DNA of 64,000 bases. Source: Rhizobium sp. SL42. GTDB taxonomy: Bacteria; Pseudomonadota; Alphaproteobacteria; Rhizobiales; Rhizobiaceae. This document shows positions 32,202 through 42,215 of this stretch, in pieces. The translations under genes and the position numbers were made by a program. The stretch covers positions 324,001 through 388,000 of the forward strand of contig NZ_CP063397.1 of the NCBI RefSeq assembly GCF_021729845.1, in the 5' to 3' direction. The notes beneath the pieces were generated by a model. It did no database searches, was not told where the DNA came from, and was given only the letters and a program-made list of their open reading frames with translations. Every line of letters begins with the position of its first letter. The stretch's first letter is position 1.

Positions 32202-33191
32202 TTATTCGGTGGTGATCGGACGTGACATCAACTGCGTGATCACGGTTGGAATATCAAGACGTCCGTCGATGATGGCCGCCACCGCCTGGGTGATCGGCAT
32301 CGATACATTGAAGCCTTCGGCGAGGCGAGCGGCAACGGTCGCGGCAAAGGCGCCCTCGACCAGCGGACCGTTCCCGGCCGCCATGTCCTCGCCACGCCCG
32401 AGACCGATCCCGAAGCGCAGGTTGCGTGACTGATGACTGGTCGCCGTCAGCACTAGATCGCCAAGGCCCGACAGACCCCGCACGGTGTCGCCGCGCCCGC
32501 CCATCGCCTCGACCAGGCGCGACATCTCCGCCAGACCGCGTGCGATCAGCGCAGCCCGGGCCGAATCGCCCAATCCCATGCCTTCGACCACGCCACAGGC
32601 GATTGCCAAAACGTTCTTGAGCGCGCCGCCGAGCTGCACGCCGACGCGGTCATCGGAAGCATAGAGCCGGAACGTCTTGCCGGAGATCGCCTTTGCCAGC
32701 CGTTCGGCGGTGGCAAGATCACGGGCAGCGAGCGCCATCGCAGTTGGCAGACCCTTGGCGATATCGGCAGCGAAGCCTGGACCGGACAGAACCGCGATCG
32801 GATGATCGGGAAGAGCCTCTTCCAGCACATCGGTCAGAAGTCGGGCCGTCTGCTTCTCTATGCCCTTGGCACAGATGACGACCGGCACATGCTTGCCGAG
32901 ATGGGGACCATAGACACGCGCGGCATCGACCTGTGCCTGGGAAGGCATGGCAAAAAGCACGATATCGGCTCCTGCCAAATCTGCGGGCTCGGCCGAATAG
33001 CGCAAGGCTGCCGGCAACTGGATGCCTGGCAATGCGGTGTCGTGACGTCCGGACTTGGCCAAATCGACCATCTGCGAGGCATCGCGCCCGACAAGCACCA
33101 CATCCGCCCGACCCTCTTGAGCCATGACCGCCGCGAGCGCCGTACCGAAGGCGCCGGCACCAACGACGGCAATCCGATCGTGCCCGCTCAT
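32202..33191 (-). CDS. gpsA: Glycerol-3-phosphate dehydrogenase [NAD(P)+]
   Basis: This 329-residue enzyme reduces dihydroxyacetone phosphate to sn-glycerol-3-phosphate for phospholipid synthesis. The NAD(P) motif GAGAFG is at residues 11-16; the catalytic Lys is in [12 protein letters not shown], and [13 protein letters not shown] is the substrate segment. It overlaps the tsaD stop by 4 nt (ATGA), which indicates coupling. Confidence 0.97.
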   Translation of the reverse strand: MSGHDRIAVVGAGAFGTALAAVMAQEGRADVVLVGRDASQMVDLAKSGRHDTALPGIQLPAALRYSAEPADLAGADIVLFAMPSQAQVDAARVYGPHLGKHVPVVICAKGIEKQTARLLTDVLEEALPDHPIAVLSGPGFAADIAKGLPTAMALAARDLATAERLAKAISGKTFRLYASDDRVGVQLGGALKNVLAIACGVVEGMGLGDSARAALIARGLAEMSRLVEAMGGRGDTVRGLSGLGDLVLTATSHQSRNLRFGIGLGRGEDMAAGNGPLVEGAFAATVAARLAEGFNVSMPITQAVAAIIDGRLDIPTVITQLMSRPITTE

Positions 33192-34282
33192 GCCTTGGCC
33201 CCGCGTTTGCCATAGGCGAGCAGCGCCTGGGCACCGGCATCCAGCGGCCAGCGCGAACGAGGCGCGACATTCAGGTCATCCGGCGCAACTCCGAGTGCCA
33301 TGCGCTCAAGGCCGGCCCAGGCAATCATCACCGCATTGTCCGTGCACAGGTGATGCGGCGGAGCGACGAAGCGGAAGCGGTGCTGGACACACAATTCATC
33401 AAGGGTGCGGCGCACTTCCTGATTGGCGGCCACGCCACCGGCAACGATCAGTGCCGGCTCTGCGACATCGGGATAAGTCTCGCGGAAACGCTGCAGCCCA
33501 CGACCGATACGATCCATCAGCGTGCGCGAAATTGCCCGCTGGAACGAGGCACAGATATCGGCGATATCCTGATCGGTGACCGGCGCAATGCCTTCGGCCG
33601 CCTGCCGCACGGCAGTCTTTAGTCCGGAAAACGAAAAATCGAGCCTGGCTTCGCCGACCAGTGGCCGGGGAAAGGCAAAACGTTTTGCATTGCCTGTGGC
33701 AGCCGCGCGCTCCACGGCCGGGCCACCCGGATACGGCAGGCCAAGCAGTTTGGCGGTCTTGTCGAAGGCCTCGCCCAGGGCATCGTCGATCGTCGTGCCC
33801 CAGCGCTCGTAGTCGCCGACGCCCTTGACCAGCACCAACTGCGTGTGACCGCCGGAGACCAGCAGCATCAAATAGGGAAAAGCGACCCCATCCGTCAGCC
33901 GCGCCGTCAGCGCATGACCTTCCAGATGGTTGATCGCATAGAGCGGCTTGCCGGAGGCCCGCGCCATCGCCTTGCCGGTCATCAGTCCGACAAGCAGCCC
34001 GCCGATCAGTCCGGGCCCGGAGGTCGCCGCGATCGCATCGATGTCGGCAAGCGTGATCCCGGCCCGGGTCAGCGCCTCCTCGATCAGCGTATCGAGCGCT
34101 TCGACATGCGCACGCGCCGCAATTTCCGGCACGACGCCACCATAGGCGCTGTGTTCGTCCAGCTGGCTGAGAACCACGTCGGCCTCCGTGACGGCGGTCC
34201 CGTCCGGAAGACGTGTGACCACTGCGGCAGCCGTTTCGTCACAGCTGGTTTCGAGACCGAGAATACGGAGTTGCGACGTCAT
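33188..34282 (-). CDS. tsaD: tRNA N6-threonylcarbamoyladenosine transferase TsaD
   Basis: TsaD transfers the threonylcarbamoyl group to A37 of ANN-decoding tRNAs (364 residues). The ASKHA fold starts [15 protein letters not shown]; the metal histidines H119 and H123 are in NHLEGHALT, and [10 protein letters not shown] is the late nucleotide motif. It is divergent from hemC with 73 nt between starts, and leads the tsaD-gpsA-yciI-EVE-methyltransferase run. Confidence 0.97.
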   Translation of the reverse strand: MTSQLRILGLETSCDETAAAVVTRLPDGTAVTEADVVLSQLDEHSAYGGVVPEIAARAHVEALDTLIEEALTRAGITLADIDAIAATSGPGLIGGLLVGLMTGKAMARASGKPLYAINHLEGHALTARLTDGVAFPYLMLLVSGGHTQLVLVKGVGDYERWGTTIDDALGEAFDKTAKLLGLPYPGGPAVERAAATGNAKRFAFPRPLVGEARLDFSFSGLKTAVRQAAEGIAPVTDQDIADICASFQRAISRTLMDRIGRGLQRFRETYPDVAEPALIVAGGVAANQEVRRTLDELCVQHRFRFVAPPHHLCTDNAVMIAWAGLERMALGVAPDDLNVAPRSRWPLDAGAQALLAYGKRGAKA

Positions 34283-34355
34283 GGACCCTGTTCATTGATT
34301 GCGGTCACCGGGAAACCGGTCTACGAGGACTGTCGGTAACAACGGATCTGATCGG

Positions 34356-35285
34356 ATGCAAACAAAACCTTTTCGCATCGGCACACGCGGAAGTCCGCTG
34401 GCGCTTGCCCAGGCGCACGAGACACGCGATCGCCTGATGCTGGCCCACAATCTGCCGGCAGAGATGTTCGAAATCGTCGTGCTTTCGACAAAGGGGGACC
34501 GGATCACCGATCGTTCGCTCTCGGAGATCGGCGGCAAGGGGCTTTTCACCGAGGAACTGGAGCAGCAGTTGAGCTCGGGCGAACTGGATCTTGCCGTGCA
34601 TTCCTCCAAGGACATGCCGACGAAGTTGCCGGAGGGCCTGTATCTTTCCGCCTTTCTGCCACGCGAGGATGTGCGTGATGCCGTTGTCGGTCGCACGGCC
34701 CCCACCCTCCAGGAACTCCCGCATGGCGCAACCGTCGGCTCTTCGTCGCTGCGCCGGCAGGCCTTGATCCGCCGCCTCCGGCCCGACATCAACGTCATCA
34801 CGTTCCGCGGGCTCGTCGACACCCGTCTGCGCAAGCTGGCAGACGGCGAAGTCGATGCGACACTGCTCGCCTTCGCTGGCCTGAAGCGCCTCGGCAAGCC
34901 CGATGTGCCGACGCAATTGCTCGACCCGTCCGAATTCCCGCCGGCACCGGCCCAGGGCGCGATCTGCATCGAGAGCCGGATCGGCGATAACAACATCAAT
35001 GCGCTTCTGGCGGACATCAACGATCGCCCGACATTCGACGCCGTCACCTGCGAGCGTGCCTTTCTCGGCGCACTCGATGGCTCCTGTCGCACGCCGATCG
35101 CCGGATTGGCCACGATCGAGGGCGATCACCTTCGTTTTGCCGGAACGATCTTGACGCCTGACGGAAGCCAATCCTTCGACATCGCGGCCGAAGGCCATGT
35201 TTCCGAGGCCGCAAAGCTTGGCAGGGAAGCCGGCGAAGCGATCCGCGCCAAGGCCGGCAGCGGCTTCTTCACCAGCTGGAGCTGA
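34356..35285 (+). CDS. hemC: Porphobilinogen deaminase (hydroxymethylbilane synthase)
   Basis: This 309-residue enzyme joins four porphobilinogens into hydroxymethylbilane. The start [20 protein letters not shown] (ATG at 34356) is the family start; the frame extends 19 codons upstream with no conservation. The catalytic Asp is in HSSKDMPT (D86), and the dipyrromethane cofactor is attached to C244 in [10 protein letters not shown]. It is followed 4 nt later by hemD. Confidence 0.97.
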   Translation: MQTKPFRIGTRGSPLALAQAHETRDRLMLAHNLPAEMFEIVVLSTKGDRITDRSLSEIGGKGLFTEELEQQLSSGELDLAVHSSKDMPTKLPEGLYLSAFLPREDVRDAVVGRTAPTLQELPHGATVGSSSLRRQALIRRLRPDINVITFRGLVDTRLRKLADGEVDATLLAFAGLKRLGKPDVPTQLLDPSEFPPAPAQGAICIESRIGDNNINALLADINDRPTFDAVTCERAFLGALDGSCRTPIAGLATIEGDHLRFAGTILTPDGSQSFDIAAEGHVSEAAKLGREAGEAIRAKAGSGFFTSWS

Positions 35286-35289
35286 ACCC

Positions 35290-36006
35290 ATGCGCGTTCT
35301 GGTGACGCGACCCGAACCGTCGGCGGAGAAAACCGCTGACCAGCTTCGGCATCGTGGCCACCAGCCAGTGCTGCTGCCGCTGATGCAGGCGCAGCGCCAA
35401 CTCGACACACTGCGCCCAGCCTTGGCCGAGGTGCCGGGTGCCCTTGTAATCACAAGCGGCGAAGCCGTCCGTGTTTTGACCAGTCTCGGGCAGGACCTTT
35501 CGCCCCTCCTGCCACTTCCCGTATTTGCCGTCGGCATAAGGACAGCCGAGGCGGCGAAAAACCTTGGTTTCACAAATGTCATTGTCGGTGGCGGAGACGG
35601 CGAGGCGCTGGCCGATCGCATCCTTGCCGAATGGGATACCGGCAGAGACAACGGTCTCCTGTATCTGGCAGGGACTCCCAGGACACCCGGATTGGAAACC
35701 CGATTGATGGGAGCCGGCCTGAAACTCGCCGTTGCGGAATGTTATCGCATGCTACCGGTCAACAATGACCTGACAAGACTGCAAGCAGCTTTCGATCCCT
35801 GGCCTGACGTGGCCCTGCTATATTCGGCTGAAACCGCAAGGCTTTTCGTATCGCTGCCGCCGTTGAACGATCACAAGGGGCGGATCAAGAACCTGCGCAT
35901 CCTTTGCCTGAGCAAAAAGATTGCCAAAACCCTGCCGCCCGATCTTCGCGCAAGCACCGCCTGGCCATCCGAACCCAATGAGGACCTGCTTCTCGATCTC
36001 ATCTGA
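35290..36006 (+). CDS. hemD: Uroporphyrinogen-III synthase
   Basis: This 238-residue enzyme cyclises hydroxymethylbilane with inversion of ring D. HemD proteins are poorly conserved; the supporting signs are MRVLVTRPEPSAEKTADQL at the start, VITSGEAVRVL, FAVGIRTAEAAKNLGF and LLYSAETARLF, plus the position 4 nt after hemC. The frame is open further upstream inside hemC, but the ATG at 35290 is the natural start. Confidence 0.93.
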   Translation: MRVLVTRPEPSAEKTADQLRHRGHQPVLLPLMQAQRQLDTLRPALAEVPGALVITSGEAVRVLTSLGQDLSPLLPLPVFAVGIRTAEAAKNLGFTNVIVGGGDGEALADRILAEWDTGRDNGLLYLAGTPRTPGLETRLMGAGLKLAVAECYRMLPVNNDLTRLQAAFDPWPDVALLYSAETARLFVSLPPLNDHKGRIKNLRILCLSKKIAKTLPPDLRASTAWPSEPNEDLLLDLI

Positions 36007-36096
36007 AGGTCGCAGGCTCAAAATCGATCTTCTCCCTTTCCTTCGACGGACTGACTGACTACGTTTAGCTCGATGCTGGGAAATGAAGAGGTTGCC

Positions 36097-37413
36097 ATGG
36101 TTTCCGGAAAGCCACCCCGCCGATCGAAGTCCTCGGACGATCCGGTCACGATTGACCTGTCCGCAGAGGAAACCGGCGCGCCAACCACCGATGCAGACAC
36201 AGTCGTCGCCTCTGACATTGCTGCAGAGGGCGAGCCGACCTCTGTCGATATCCCCGTAACACCTGTCGATGATGCTGAACCGATTGGCATCCAGGCCGAG
36301 GCACCGGGCCCCGAGCCGGAAGCAGAGCCATTACCAAAGCCAGAGCCTGAACCGACGCCATATCCGACCTATGAGGAGACGGTTGCACAACCAGCCGCCT
36401 CATCCCGTGAACAGCTCCGGCAGTCACCGGCGACATCGACGCTGATTGCCTCCGGCATCTTTGGCGGTCTCGTTGCCCTGGCACTCGCCGGCAGCATGCA
36501 ATATGCCGGCATTGTCCCGGGAATTGGCCCCGAACAGCCAAGCGCTGAAGCACCGGCCGACAACGCCGAACTCCAGGCCCTGAAGGCCGAAGTGGCGCGC
36601 CTCGCATCGGCACAGTCTGCCCCGGGCGTCGACAACACGCTGGCAAACAGCGAACTGGCCGACCGCGTTGCGGCATTGGAGACCTCCCTCCAGGCCGCCA
36701 GTTCGGCCATGCCGCCAATCGATGCGGCAGCGCTGAACGAACTCAATGCCCAGATCACCCTCTCCAGGGATGCCATCGCCGCCTTGCGCAGCGACGTCGC
36801 CCGCAATGCCGAGGCATTGAATCAGAGCCAGGCGCGTCTGACCGAGGCGGAGAAGAAGATCGAAGAACCGCGCAACGACGTGGAAATGGCGCGCGCCATT
36901 GCGCTGGCCGGCCTGAAGACTGCCATCGATCGCGGCGGCCCCTTCATGTCCGAACTGGATGCATTGAGAAGCGTCGCGCCGGAGGATCCGGCCGTACAGT
37001 CACTCTCACCCATGGCTGCAACCGGCATTCCCTCGCGCGCTGATCTCGCCAACGGTTTTGGCCAAACGGCCGATGCGATCCTTGCCGCCATCCATCAGCC
37101 TGATCCGGACCAGGGTATTGCCGACCGCCTGCTGTCGGGGGCGCTGTCTGTCATCAAGGTTCGCCCCGTCGGCAATATCGCGGGAGAAACGACGGAAGCG
37201 ATCGTCGCACGCATCGAGAACAAGCTTCAGAACGGCGACCTGAAGGGCGCCTCCCTGGAATGGCAAACGCTGCCGGAAGCCGGCAAGGCCGCTTCTGCGA
37301 ACTTTGCCGAAACGCTGGACAAACGGGTCGCGGTCGAGGCCACGATCGGTGAAGCGCTTGCCAGCACCGTTGGCGGGGCATCTGCCGCAACAACCGGCGG
37401 AACAGGGGGCTGA
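36097..37413 (+). CDS. Mic60/mitofilin-like membrane protein (COG4223 type)
   Basis: The protein has 438 residues from the ATG at 36097, which has AAGAGG six bases upstream. Order: an acidic Pro-rich cytoplasmic tail (residues 1-110, with repeated PEPEPE), one membrane helix (about 115-138), a periplasmic coiled coil (about 155-265), and a C-terminal mitofilin-like domain (ALAGLKTAIDRGGPFMSELDAL through IKVRPVG). This is the layout of alphaproteobacterial Mic60, the relative of the mitochondrial crista-junction protein, and its place between hemD and hemY is the known context. It probably shapes the inner membrane or links it to the outer membrane. Confidence 0.85.
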   Translation: MVSGKPPRRSKSSDDPVTIDLSAEETGAPTTDADTVVASDIAAEGEPTSVDIPVTPVDDAEPIGIQAEAPGPEPEAEPLPKPEPEPTPYPTYEETVAQPAASSREQLRQSPATSTLIASGIFGGLVALALAGSMQYAGIVPGIGPEQPSAEAPADNAELQALKAEVARLASAQSAPGVDNTLANSELADRVAALETSLQAASSAMPPIDAAALNELNAQITLSRDAIAALRSDVARNAEALNQSQARLTEAEKKIEEPRNDVEMARAIALAGLKTAIDRGGPFMSELDALRSVAPEDPAVQSLSPMAATGIPSRADLANGFGQTADAILAAIHQPDPDQGIADRLLSGALSVIKVRPVGNIAGETTEAIVARIENKLQNGDLKGASLEWQTLPEAGKAASANFAETLDKRVAVEATIGEALASTVGGASAATTGGTGG

Positions 37414-37417
37414 GGCG

Positions 37418-39040
37418 ATGACGACTGTCTTGAAGATCCTGTTCTTTTTCATCACCATCCTCGTTCTCGGCTTTGGCTTCTCCTGGCTGGCCGATCGGCC
37501 CGGATCCCTGTCGATCATCTGGGAAGGCCAGTTGATCGAAATGAGCCTGATGGTGGCCGCCACGATCATTATCGGCATCGTGGCAGTCGTGATGGCCTTC
37601 TGGTGGCTGTTTCGCACGCTCTGGACATCACCCCATTCCGTCCGACGCTACTTCCGCGCCCGCACGCGCGATCGGGGCTATCAGGCTCTTTCGACCGGTC
37701 TGATTGCAGCCGGCGCCGGCAATGCCATCCTCGCCCGCAAGATGAGCGCCCGTGCCCGCGGCCTGCTTCGCGCCGACCAGGAACCGCTGATCCTCGTGCT
37801 CGACGCCCAGGCGTCGCTGATCGAAGGCCGTCACGACGAGGCACGGCAACTGTTCCAGCAGATGTCGGAGGATGCCGAGACCCGGGAGCTTGGCCTGCGC
37901 GGCCTCTATGTCGAGGCAAGCCGCCTGGGTGCCCATGAGGCTGCGCGCCAATATGCCGAAACCGCAGCCGAGAGTGCCCCCTACTTGCCATGGGCGGCCA
38001 AGGCGACACTTGAATATCGCTGCCGCGCCGGCCACTGGGACGACGCGATCCGCCTTCTCGACCAGCAGCGGGTTGCCCATGTGCTCGACCGGCACGAGGC
38101 CGATCGTCTCAAGGCTGTCCTGCTGACCGCAAAGGCGCAGGATCAGCTTGAAGGTGAGCCGTTGGCCGCTCGCGATCATGCCCTGAAGGCGCTGAAGCTT
38201 GCCAAGGATCTTGTGCCGGCTGCCATCGTCGCCGCAAAGGCCTATCAACGCGAAGACAATCTCCGCAAGGCAGCAGGCACGCTGGAACAGGTGTGGAGGC
38301 TTTCACCCCATCCGGAAATCGCTCAGGCCTATGTGCGCTCGCGAAGCGGTGACAGTGCCGTGGACCGGCTGAAAAAGGCCGAAAAGCTCGAAGCCCTCAA
38401 GCCGAACAATATCGAATCCCTGCTGGCCGTCGCCGAGGCTGCCCTGGAAGCCCAGGAATTCGGCAAGGCGCGCGCCAAGGCGGAAGCCGCAGCCCGGATC
38501 GAATCACGCGAGCGCGTCTATCTTCTCCTCGCCGATATCGAAGAGGCACAGACAGGCGACCAGGGCCGTATCCGTCACTGGATGGGACAGGCGGTCAAGG
38601 CAGCCCGTGATCCCGCCTGGGTCGCAGACGGCCATGTCTCCGAACGCTGGATGCCGATCTCGCCGGTGACCGGCCGCCTCGATGCGTTCGAATGGAAGGT
38701 TCCCTTCGACCAGATTGAGGGGCCGATCGAGGAAGGCAATCTTTCGGGTGCCGAAAAAGCCCTGGGCACATTGCCGCCGATCGCGCCGAAGGAGCCGGCG
38801 CCGTCGACACGGGCCGACGCAAAGATCCTGGATGCAGAGCCGCTTGTCGTCGTCGACGAAGCCGTAAAACCGGCAGTGAAAAACGAAATCAAGACGCCCA
38901 TTCCGGTTTCGGAGGCGGCTGCCCTGACGCAGCAAGACACCATTTCCGAACCGTTCTTTGGTCGCCCGCCCGATGATCCGGGCGTCAAGGATCCCGGCCG
39001 CTCCGCTCCCGAGGCAAAGACCCGGCTCAAACTCTTCTGA
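37418..39040 (+). CDS. hemY: HemY-domain/TPR membrane protein
   Basis: This 540-residue protein has two N-terminal membrane helices (about 4-24 and 43-65) with the HemY_N domain, followed by TPR-like helical repeats in the cytoplasmic or periplasmic part (ARQLFQQM, AARQYAETAAESAPYLPWA, RKAAGTLEQVW). The C-terminal 100 residues are Pro/Ala-rich and disordered. HemY here is not the oxidase of Bacillus; its job in heme synthesis is unclear. It starts 4 nt after mic60, and this pair is also known as Mic60 plus Orf52. Confidence 0.88.
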   Translation: MTTVLKILFFFITILVLGFGFSWLADRPGSLSIIWEGQLIEMSLMVAATIIIGIVAVVMAFWWLFRTLWTSPHSVRRYFRARTRDRGYQALSTGLIAAGAGNAILARKMSARARGLLRADQEPLILVLDAQASLIEGRHDEARQLFQQMSEDAETRELGLRGLYVEASRLGAHEAARQYAETAAESAPYLPWAAKATLEYRCRAGHWDDAIRLLDQQRVAHVLDRHEADRLKAVLLTAKAQDQLEGEPLAARDHALKALKLAKDLVPAAIVAAKAYQREDNLRKAAGTLEQVWRLSPHPEIAQAYVRSRSGDSAVDRLKKAEKLEALKPNNIESLLAVAEAALEAQEFGKARAKAEAAARIESRERVYLLLADIEEAQTGDQGRIRHWMGQAVKAARDPAWVADGHVSERWMPISPVTGRLDAFEWKVPFDQIEGPIEEGNLSGAEKALGTLPPIAPKEPAPSTRADAKILDAEPLVVVDEAVKPAVKNEIKTPIPVSEAAALTQQDTISEPFFGRPPDDPGVKDPGRSAPEAKTRLKLF

Positions 39041-39050
39041 TAGGATCTCT

Positions 39051-39530
39051 ATGCTCGAGCGTCTGCAATCCTTTTTTCAATCGATCACGCAAGACCGCCC
39101 ACCGGCGGTTTTCGCGCCTGATGATCCACGTATCGCCGTCGCCGCGCTATGTTTTCAGGTCATGGAAGCCGATGGCGTGGTTCGTGATGCCGAGCGGACG
39201 AAACTGCGCTCGATCCTGCAGGAGCAATATGACCTTGACGAGGTCAAGCTAGAAGCCCTGATTGCCGCCGGCCAGGAAGCCGAGAGCGAAGCCGTCGATT
39301 ACTACCGCTTCACCACCGACCTCAAGCGTCATCTTGATGAACCTGCGCGGGAACAGTTGATCGGCATCCTCTGGGACATCGTCTATGCCGATGGCAATCG
39401 CAGCGAAATGGAGGATCACGCCATCTGGCGGGTTGCCGATCTGCTGGGTGTATCGTCGCGCGGTCGCGTGATCCAGCGCCAGGAGGCCGAAGCCCGCGCG
39501 GGACTGGGAGCAAGCGGCGATGCTCCATGA
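39051..39530 (+). CDS. TerB-family protein
   Basis: This 159-residue all-helical protein has the TerB (tellurite-resistance B) domain: AVAALCFQVMEADGVVRDAERTKL, then FTTDLKRHLDEPAREQLIGILWDIVYADGNRSEMEDHAIWRVADLLGV, each with the acidic metal-binding turns. No tellurite genes are nearby; such TerB proteins are common and their role is unknown. It starts 10 nt after hemY and overlaps the next gene by 11 nt. Confidence 0.9.
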   Translation: MLERLQSFFQSITQDRPPAVFAPDDPRIAVAALCFQVMEADGVVRDAERTKLRSILQEQYDLDEVKLEALIAAGQEAESEAVDYYRFTTDLKRHLDEPAREQLIGILWDIVYADGNRSEMEDHAIWRVADLLGVSSRGRVIQRQEAEARAGLGASGDAP

Positions 39531-40248
39531 CCCGGCACGCGCAAAGCGCAAACAACCGGTTCTGATCGTCCTGCACCAGGAACGCTCCAGTGCCGGCCGC
39601 GTCGGACAGATGCTAGAAGAAAAAGGCTATCCTTTGGATATCCGGCGGCCGGTGCTCGGAGAAAAGCTGCCCGCCACCCTGCAAAGCTACGCCGGCGCCG
39701 TCGTCTTCGGCGGTCCGATGAGTGCCAATGATCCCGACGACTTCGTCAAGCGTGAGATCGACTGGCTCGAGATACCGCTGAAGGAAAACAAGCCCTATCT
39801 CGGCATATGCCTCGGCGCCCAGATGCTGGTCCGCCAGCTCGGCGGAAAAGTTGAGGCCGACCGGGAGCAACGCACCGAGATCGGCTGGTACCCGATCCGC
39901 CCGACGGAACATGGTCGCCTGCTGATGCATTGGCCGCAGATGGTCTACCACTTTCATCGTGAAGGCTTCAGCCTGCCGCATGGCGCCAAGCTGCTGGCGG
40001 AAGGCGACATCTATCCGAACCAGGCCTTCCGCTATGGCCAGAATGCCTGGGGCGTCCAGTTCCACGCCGAACTGACCCGGGCCATGATGCACCGTTGGGT
40101 CGTGCATGGAGCGCACCGTTTCGTCCTGCCGAACGCCCAGCAAGGTCGCGATCATCTGGACGGACGGATGATCTTCGATGCGCCGCTTCGCGCCTGGCTA
40201 TCGAATTTTCTCGACCTGATTTTCGAAAGAGCTCATTTGCCCGCCTGA
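39520..40248 (+). CDS. Class I glutamine amidotransferase (GMP synthase-like)
   Basis: This 242-residue stand-alone GATase1 domain has the full triad: C97 in GICLGAQML, and H182 and E184 in WGVQFHAE. It has no synthetase domain, so it is not GuaA; related proteins include gamma-glutamyl hydrolases and amidotransferases of unknown acceptor. The ATG overlaps terB by 11 nt in another frame, so translation is probably coupled. The 3' end overlaps the convergent MFS gene by 16 nt. Confidence 0.9.
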   Translation: MLHDPARAKRKQPVLIVLHQERSSAGRVGQMLEEKGYPLDIRRPVLGEKLPATLQSYAGAVVFGGPMSANDPDDFVKREIDWLEIPLKENKPYLGICLGAQMLVRQLGGKVEADREQRTEIGWYPIRPTEHGRLLMHWPQMVYHFHREGFSLPHGAKLLAEGDIYPNQAFRYGQNAWGVQFHAELTRAMMHRWVVHGAHRFVLPNAQQGRDHLDGRMIFDAPLRAWLSNFLDLIFERAHLPA

Positions 40249-41480
40249 GTCTCTGGCGCCTCAAGGCTGTCGATCTTGCGCAACTGCGGGAAGCCGAAGG
40301 CCCAGAGCCCTGCGACAGCCAGCGTGCCGACACCACCGACGACCACGGCCGCGACCGGGCCGATGAAATGCGCCATCGTGCCGGCGCGAAACTCGCCAAG
40401 CTCGTTCGACGCCCCGACAAACACCATGTTGACGGCGTTGACACGGCCGCGCACTTCATCCGGCGTCCAGAGCGCAATCAGTGTCTCGCGGACATAGACA
40501 GAAGCCATGTCGGCTGCGCCCATCAGCATCAGAGCCAGGATCGATACCCAGGCGGTTTGCGACAGGCCGAACATGATCGTGCCGACACCGAACAGGGCAA
40601 CGCCGATGAACATGAAGACACCGGCATTGTGGCGGACGGGATAACTTGCCAACGCGATGGCAACGAGAATGGCGCCGATGCCGGGCGCAGCACGCAGCAA
40701 CCCGAGACCCCATGGCCCGAGCGTCAGGATGTCCCGCGCAAATACCGGCATGAGCGCCACGGCACCGCCAAGCAGAACTGCAAACAGATCGAGCGAAATC
40801 GCTCCGAGCACGATCTTCTCGCCGAAGATGAAACGGAAGCCGGCCAGCAATGTATCCTTGGTGACGGCCTTGTTCGACATGCGCTGGGCGGGTCGCTCTA
40901 CCAGGAAGACCAGAACGGCAGCTGCCAGGAAAAATGCCAGCGACGTCGAATAGGCAAGAACGGGACTTGCGCCATAGAGCAGACCGCCGGCAACGGGGCC
41001 GATGATCGATGCCGTCTGCCACGACGACGAATTCCAGGCGACGGCGTTGGCAAGATCCGCAGTCGGCACGAGATTGGGGGCAAGGGACTGCACAGCCGGC
41101 GCCGCAAACGCCCGCTCGACACCGAAGACGACGAGAATGGCAAAGACGATCGTCGGCTCGAAGGCATCGGTCAGCGTCAGTCCCAGCATCGCCGCCGCAC
41201 AAAGCGAGCTCAGCACCATGCAGGCCGCAACGATCGCACGACGATTGTAGCGGTCGGCGACAGAGCCGGTGACGAGGATCAGCAGCAGGGCGGGAAGAAA
41301 TTGCACCAGGCCGATCAGGCCGAGATAGAAGGCGCTTCCCGTCTGGTCATACATCTGCCAGCCAACCGAGACACTGAGAATCTGGGTGGCAAAGGCACCA
41401 AGAAAACGGGCAAAGAAGAAGCGCGTGTAAGACTTGTGCCGGAACGCAGCAAAGCGGTCGCCGGCGGAAGAAGGGGTCAT
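40233..41480 (-). CDS. MFS transporter (EntS-like family)
   Basis: This 415-residue major facilitator has about 12 membrane helices. The start MTPSSAGDRFAAFRHKSYTRFFFARFLGAFATQ (ATG at 41480) fits the MFS_3/EntS-type exporters; VADRYNRRAIVAACM is the loop 2-3 motif. The substrate is unknown. No siderophore genes are nearby. The frame is open another 38 codons upstream but is not conserved there. Confidence 0.88.
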   Translation of the reverse strand: MTPSSAGDRFAAFRHKSYTRFFFARFLGAFATQILSVSVGWQMYDQTGSAFYLGLIGLVQFLPALLLILVTGSVADRYNRRAIVAACMVLSSLCAAAMLGLTLTDAFEPTIVFAILVVFGVERAFAAPAVQSLAPNLVPTADLANAVAWNSSSWQTASIIGPVAGGLLYGASPVLAYSTSLAFFLAAAVLVFLVERPAQRMSNKAVTKDTLLAGFRFIFGEKIVLGAISLDLFAVLLGGAVALMPVFARDILTLGPWGLGLLRAAPGIGAILVAIALASYPVRHNAGVFMFIGVALFGVGTIMFGLSQTAWVSILALMLMGAADMASVYVRETLIALWTPDEVRGRVNAVNMVFVGASNELGEFRAGTMAHFIGPVAAVVVGGVGTLAVAGLWAFGFPQLRKIDSLEAPETQAGK

Positions 41481-41609
41481 GTCACAAACTTTCAGAAACA
41501 GCGGGACAAACAAGCCCGTTAAACATGATTTCGAATGCGGGCGCCCCATCCACTTGTCCGTTAAGTCGCCAATGTCTACATCTCTGTCAACCAAGAAATG
41601 GAGACCTGA

Positions 41610-41900
41610 ATGCTTGCGCTATTTCAAACCATCGATCTCGTCCTCAGCATCTTCACCTGGATTCTGATCGGCAGCGCGATCTTCTCGTGGCTCTATGCCT
41701 TCAACGTCATCAATTCGAGCAATCGCTTCGTCGCCTCTCTCGGCTCGTTCTTCTACAACGTCACCGAGCCCGTCCTGCGTCCGATCCGTCGCTTCATGCC
41801 CGATCTTGGCGGCATCGACATCTCGCCGATCGTCGTCCTCGTCCTGATCTTTTTCGTCCGCTCGCTGCTGTGGAACACGATCTACCCGCTGGTGGCGTGA
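41610..41900 (+). CDS. YggT family membrane protein
   Basis: This 96-residue protein has two hydrophobic helices (about 8-30 and 70-93) and the YggT motif [34 protein letters not shown]. YggT proteins are linked to osmotic or division functions in some bacteria, but the mechanism is unknown. RBS GGAGA lies about 7 nt upstream. Its stop overlaps the next start (GTGA). Confidence 0.93.
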   Translation: MLALFQTIDLVLSIFTWILIGSAIFSWLYAFNVINSSNRFVASLGSFFYNVTEPVLRPIRRFMPDLGGIDISPIVVLVLIFFVRSLLWNTIYPLVA

Positions 41901-42211
41901 GCAAACCCTACCGGCTTGGCGCCGACCATCTGCTGCTTGCCATACGGCTGACGCCGAATCGCGGGCGCGACGTGCTGGAGGGCGCCGATATCTCGGCTGA
42001 CGGACAGGTATACCTGAAAGCCAGGGTCACAGCCGTTCCCGAAAAGGGAAAGGCGAACAAGGCCCTGATCGCGCTTGTCGCCAAGGCGCTGCGTTGCCCA
42101 AAATCCTCGATCGCGGTCATCTCAGGCGATACGTCCAGACAAAAAATCCTCCGGATCGATGGCAACCCGGAGGACTTGGCAGAAAAGGTGGACTCGGTCC
42201 TGGCGCGCTGA
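41897..42211 (+). CDS. DUF167 (YggU) family protein
   Basis: This 104-residue DUF167 protein starts at a GTG that overlaps the yggT stop by 4 nt. Typical features are [39 protein letters not shown] and the [12 protein letters not shown] motif. The yggT-yggU pairing is widespread. The function is unknown. It ends 4 nt before the convergent ppa stop. Confidence 0.92.
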   Translation: MSKPYRLGADHLLLAIRLTPNRGRDVLEGADISADGQVYLKARVTAVPEKGKANKALIALVAKALRCPKSSIAVISGDTSRQKILRIDGNPEDLAEKVDSVLAR

Positions 42212-42215
42212 CGCC

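Noticed and set aside
39051..39530. TerB considered as part of a tellurite/phage-resistance ter operon
   Set aside because: No terC, terD, terE or terA-like gene lies in the neighbourhood.
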